Below are positions 61,644 through 64,000 of a DNA stretch of 64,000 nt, piece by piece. The DNA comes from Geosiphon pyriformis. Taxonomy: Eukaryota; Glomeromycota; Glomeromycetes; Archaeosporales; Geosiphonaceae. The stretch is taken from NCBI GenBank assembly GCA_016748015.1, contig JAAOMT010000657.1, positions 423,061 through 487,060 of the forward strand. Reading direction: 5' to 3'. A program made the translations under genes and the position numbers. Position 1 is the first letter of the stretch. The number at the start of each line of letters is the position of its first letter. A model generated the notes under the pieces. That model made no database searches. It saw nothing but the letters and a program-made list of their open reading frames with translations, and had not been told where the DNA came from.

Positions 61644-62521
61644 TCAAATAACAACATCTCCTGTTTTTTCAAGTATTAAACGTGAGCTTTCCCGGATCAA
61701 TAACAAAAATGGCCCTAATTTCTTGGTATGCTTAAATTCTTGGTAAAATTGGTACTGATCGTCTGCAACGATATCAGCTAGACGAAGACTTTTTTCCAGA
61801 TTACTGTGAATGGAAACCCAAGTATGAGATGTAGTCTTTGTAGCATAAAAGTTTAGGATTCTACCCCTACGTACCCCTGTATGACGTCTCGTGATTCGTA
61901 TAACATTTTGTGGAATCGAAAAATAATTTCTGGCATATAGATGATTCTAAGACGTAAATACACATCTTTTTGTTGATCACCTATTGATATAAATACAGGT
62001 CAGCGCAGATTCTTAAAATGAGTCAATCACGTATTAAGTGTTGATAAATCACCTTCCAGATCCCCCTGCGAGATTTTTGCCATTAGTATATGTCGAAAGG
62101 CTTTTTCAACTTTTGATGATTTGTTCTGAAATATTGATTTAGATTTGAAAGCCATTAAAATATGGTTAGATATTATTAAAAGATTGCTTTCGTTACACTA
62201 ACCTCAATATCGAGAGTCCAATTTTCTAGTAAGGAAATTTCGCTGAAAAAGGAAAGAGTGTCAGAGGGAATTTTAATAAGTATTGAAGCATTCACGGAAT
62301 CATACCTTCTAAGGGGTTTTTGATTCCAAGCTTCATCCCACTCTTCGTAAGCTGCGAAGAAATTAAACATGGACTCGTACGATATAAATTCATCTTTTAT
62401 TGGCTCCTTGGCTTCAGCCACAAACTTTTCCTCATATAGCAGGTCACTAAGCGCGTCAAAATCTTTTACGATTTCTAAAATCTTTTTCATACCGTTTAGT
62501 TTTCCAGATGCTTAGTTATTC

Positions 62522-62570
<49 letters not shown>

Positions 62571-63862
62571 TAATCATTTTCAATGTTTGTCAGAAACATC
62601 ATTGTATTATATCAGATAAATACCTAAAAGTCGTCTGGACAAATCATTAAATTCTTTTAATGCTTTTAGTAAATTTTCTTTTGGAAGAAAAGTAAGCCAT
62701 TCCAATGTAGATATTTGAAATTGATCAAGCACTTCAATAGGATTAGATGTGTTGATCAACTTGACACTTGATAATGGAATTGCTTCTGGTTCCTGTAAAA
62801 AGGTTTCATTTACCCGAGATGACAGTTTTCTCTCAATAATTCAAATAAAAATTAATATCGATACCTCAATCTTGGCTTCTTGGAAAACTATTTCAACAAT
62901 TCGTATTAATAATTCCGAGACCTCCAATTGAAAATCTTTAGCTATATCTACATATCTCTCCCTTTGTTCTTTGCTTAGATCCAAAGCTAGGGAAGAAAAG
63001 AATTTGTTGAAAAGAGAAGAAAATTGAAACATTTAAAGTCACTAAAACCCTTACTTTTTAAGAAATTGGCGTATAAATGAATAGTGCGCTCTCGTGGAAG
63101 GTTTACTAAGTACGTCAGAATTAAGTCATACTAAGATGCACAAAGTTATTTGAGAGTGGCTCAAACAAAAAATCATTTGTAGACAAATATAAAAATACCT
63201 TCTTGAATTTAATCAAAAGATCTACGTATTTTTCAAGAACATAATCAGCTTCCTCAAGTGGAGTAGGATGCAAAACTTCTCTTAAATACAGCACGAGATG
63301 AGCCGAAAAGCGAATTATATGAGCATCGAACACCTCACTGGTATTTCGGTAAAAATGATTATTTAATTATCAAAATATTAAGTTTACCATGAGCTATTTG
63401 ACCTACCTTAAGGAAATTTTTTCAATTTGGGAATTTAAATATGGTATTATCAAGCTGTATTGATCTAAAATACAAAATTTTTGCACTTGATGGAAAATGA
63501 GATGGAGGGGATTATCGATGTGGTCTCTATTTCTATTACGTCGCACAAAAGATTGATTAATATAAAAAAATCATATCTAAAATGCAAAGAGATAAGTACT
63601 TAATCTGAAGGTGTTCTTCTACTCGTTCAAATATCTGGCTGACATCGAGATCGTCCGCTTCAAACTTCATCTCCAATCCTTCTTCGATATCTGGCCCACG
63701 CGAAGGAAACCAACTGAGATACTAAAAACAAATTGAAAATTCCTTCAGCAGTGATTCTCAAAGGGTGAAAATAAATAAAGTTACCTTCTGCCGTTCTCGC
63801 TCAACTAATTCCACATAATAGGCCCATAAAAAATCTTCCCATTTGTCGCACAGAGGAATGAT
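61644..63862 (-). CDS. NUP107: NUP107 (Nup84-type nucleoporin), C-terminal part
   Basis: Scaffold subunit of the Y-shaped (Nup107-160) nuclear pore complex. Twelve exons seen: 63862-63785, 63721-63600, 63532-63407, 63337-63199, 63130-63055, 62986-62865, 62792-62624, 62510-62306, 62242-62203, 62125-62053, 61980-61875, 61803-61644; phases agree, 471 codons. Family landmarks: IIPLCDKWEDFLWAYYVEL (compare the PVCxxWED segment), HIIRFSAHLVLYLREV, the helical block LVNLPRERTIHLYANFL, STLEWLTFLPKENLLKALK, and the C-terminal SLRLADIVADDQYQFYQEF. The 5' half lies beyond 64000. Positions 63863-64000 are mostly intron; I could not place a further exon there. The exon at 62510 follows a 44-nt T run in the intron. 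Confidence 0.88.
62524..62567. repeat. 44-nt A homopolymer in a NUP107 intron
   Basis: Reads as a T tract on the gene strand, about 13 nt before the acceptor at 62511, so it could serve as an extreme polypyrimidine tract. Such runs are length-unstable and prone to sequencing error. Confidence 0.95.
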
Positions 63863-64000
63863 CTTGCCATTTAATCAAATGCCAATTGGTTGTTAGTTAA
63901 AAACAATATTCGTGAAATTATCGCTAAAACCTTGTAGCTTTGGTCCAAAATGTGTAATTTTCGATAAAAAACTCATCCCCAATTAGAATCCTCGCGCAAA

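Noticed and set aside
1-64000. tRNA, rRNA or other structured RNA genes
   Set aside because: I looked for tRNA-like arms and conserved rRNA blocks and recognised none; a covariance-model scan would be decisive.
63863-64000. Extra NUP107 exon at the right edge
   Set aside because: Several frames are open for 20-30 codons but none joins the exon at 63862 in phase with a good donor or resembles the family.

Overview
The window looks like nuclear DNA of an AT-rich fungus, most likely an arbuscular mycorrhizal (Glomeromycotina) species. Genes have many short GT-AG introns (about 75-170 bp) and deeply conserved eukaryotic products. The LINE-type elements have an ORF1, endonuclease, reverse transcriptase and RNase H that I recognise from memory as the kind abundant in Rhizophagus and Gigaspora. 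No database search was possible, so the lineage is an inference.

Layout. 1-3165: microsatellite-rich upstream DNA. 3166-6539 (+): RhoGEF with a long low-complexity N-terminus and a C-terminal DH domain. 7970-9379 (-): mitochondrial 3-hydroxyisobutyrate dehydrogenase. 9537-9662 (+): possible 41-aa secreted peptide. 9897-16781 (-): complete 16-exon MON2. 17325-18516 (-): TLC-domain membrane protein. 18.85-60.4 kb: one block of nested, mutated transposable elements. 60647-61343 (+): twin CX9C mitochondrial protein of the CHCHD2/MIX17 family. 61644-63862 (-): 3' part of a NUP107 gene that runs off the right edge. All the host gene models were rebuilt exon by exon and stay in frame.

The repeat block has layers. 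A minus-strand LINE (about 54.9 kb down to 20.4 kb) is interrupted twice. First, a 1.3-kb solo LTR (51522-52841) with a 4-bp target duplication sits in its endonuclease. Second, a plus-strand Ty3/gypsy element (A: LTRs at 22255-23062 and 48405-49173) sits in its RT region. Element A is itself interrupted at 27529-46620 by a minus-strand tandem of two related elements (B and C) that share a middle LTR: LTR1-B-LTR2-C-LTR3. A has lost its RT and RNase H. Decayed copies of the LINE ORF1 fill 55.0-60.4 kb.

The three gypsy copies share an unusual order: Gag with a CCHC knuckle, retropepsin, a cysteine-rich module, a second CxxC pair, dUTPase, RT, RNase H, integrase, then an extra ORF (ORF3) of about 210-220 codons. 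All are dead. Differences between sister LTRs, and the nonsense and catalytic-site changes examined, are C-to-T/G-to-A type transitions. This RIP-like signature stops at the borders of the host genes.
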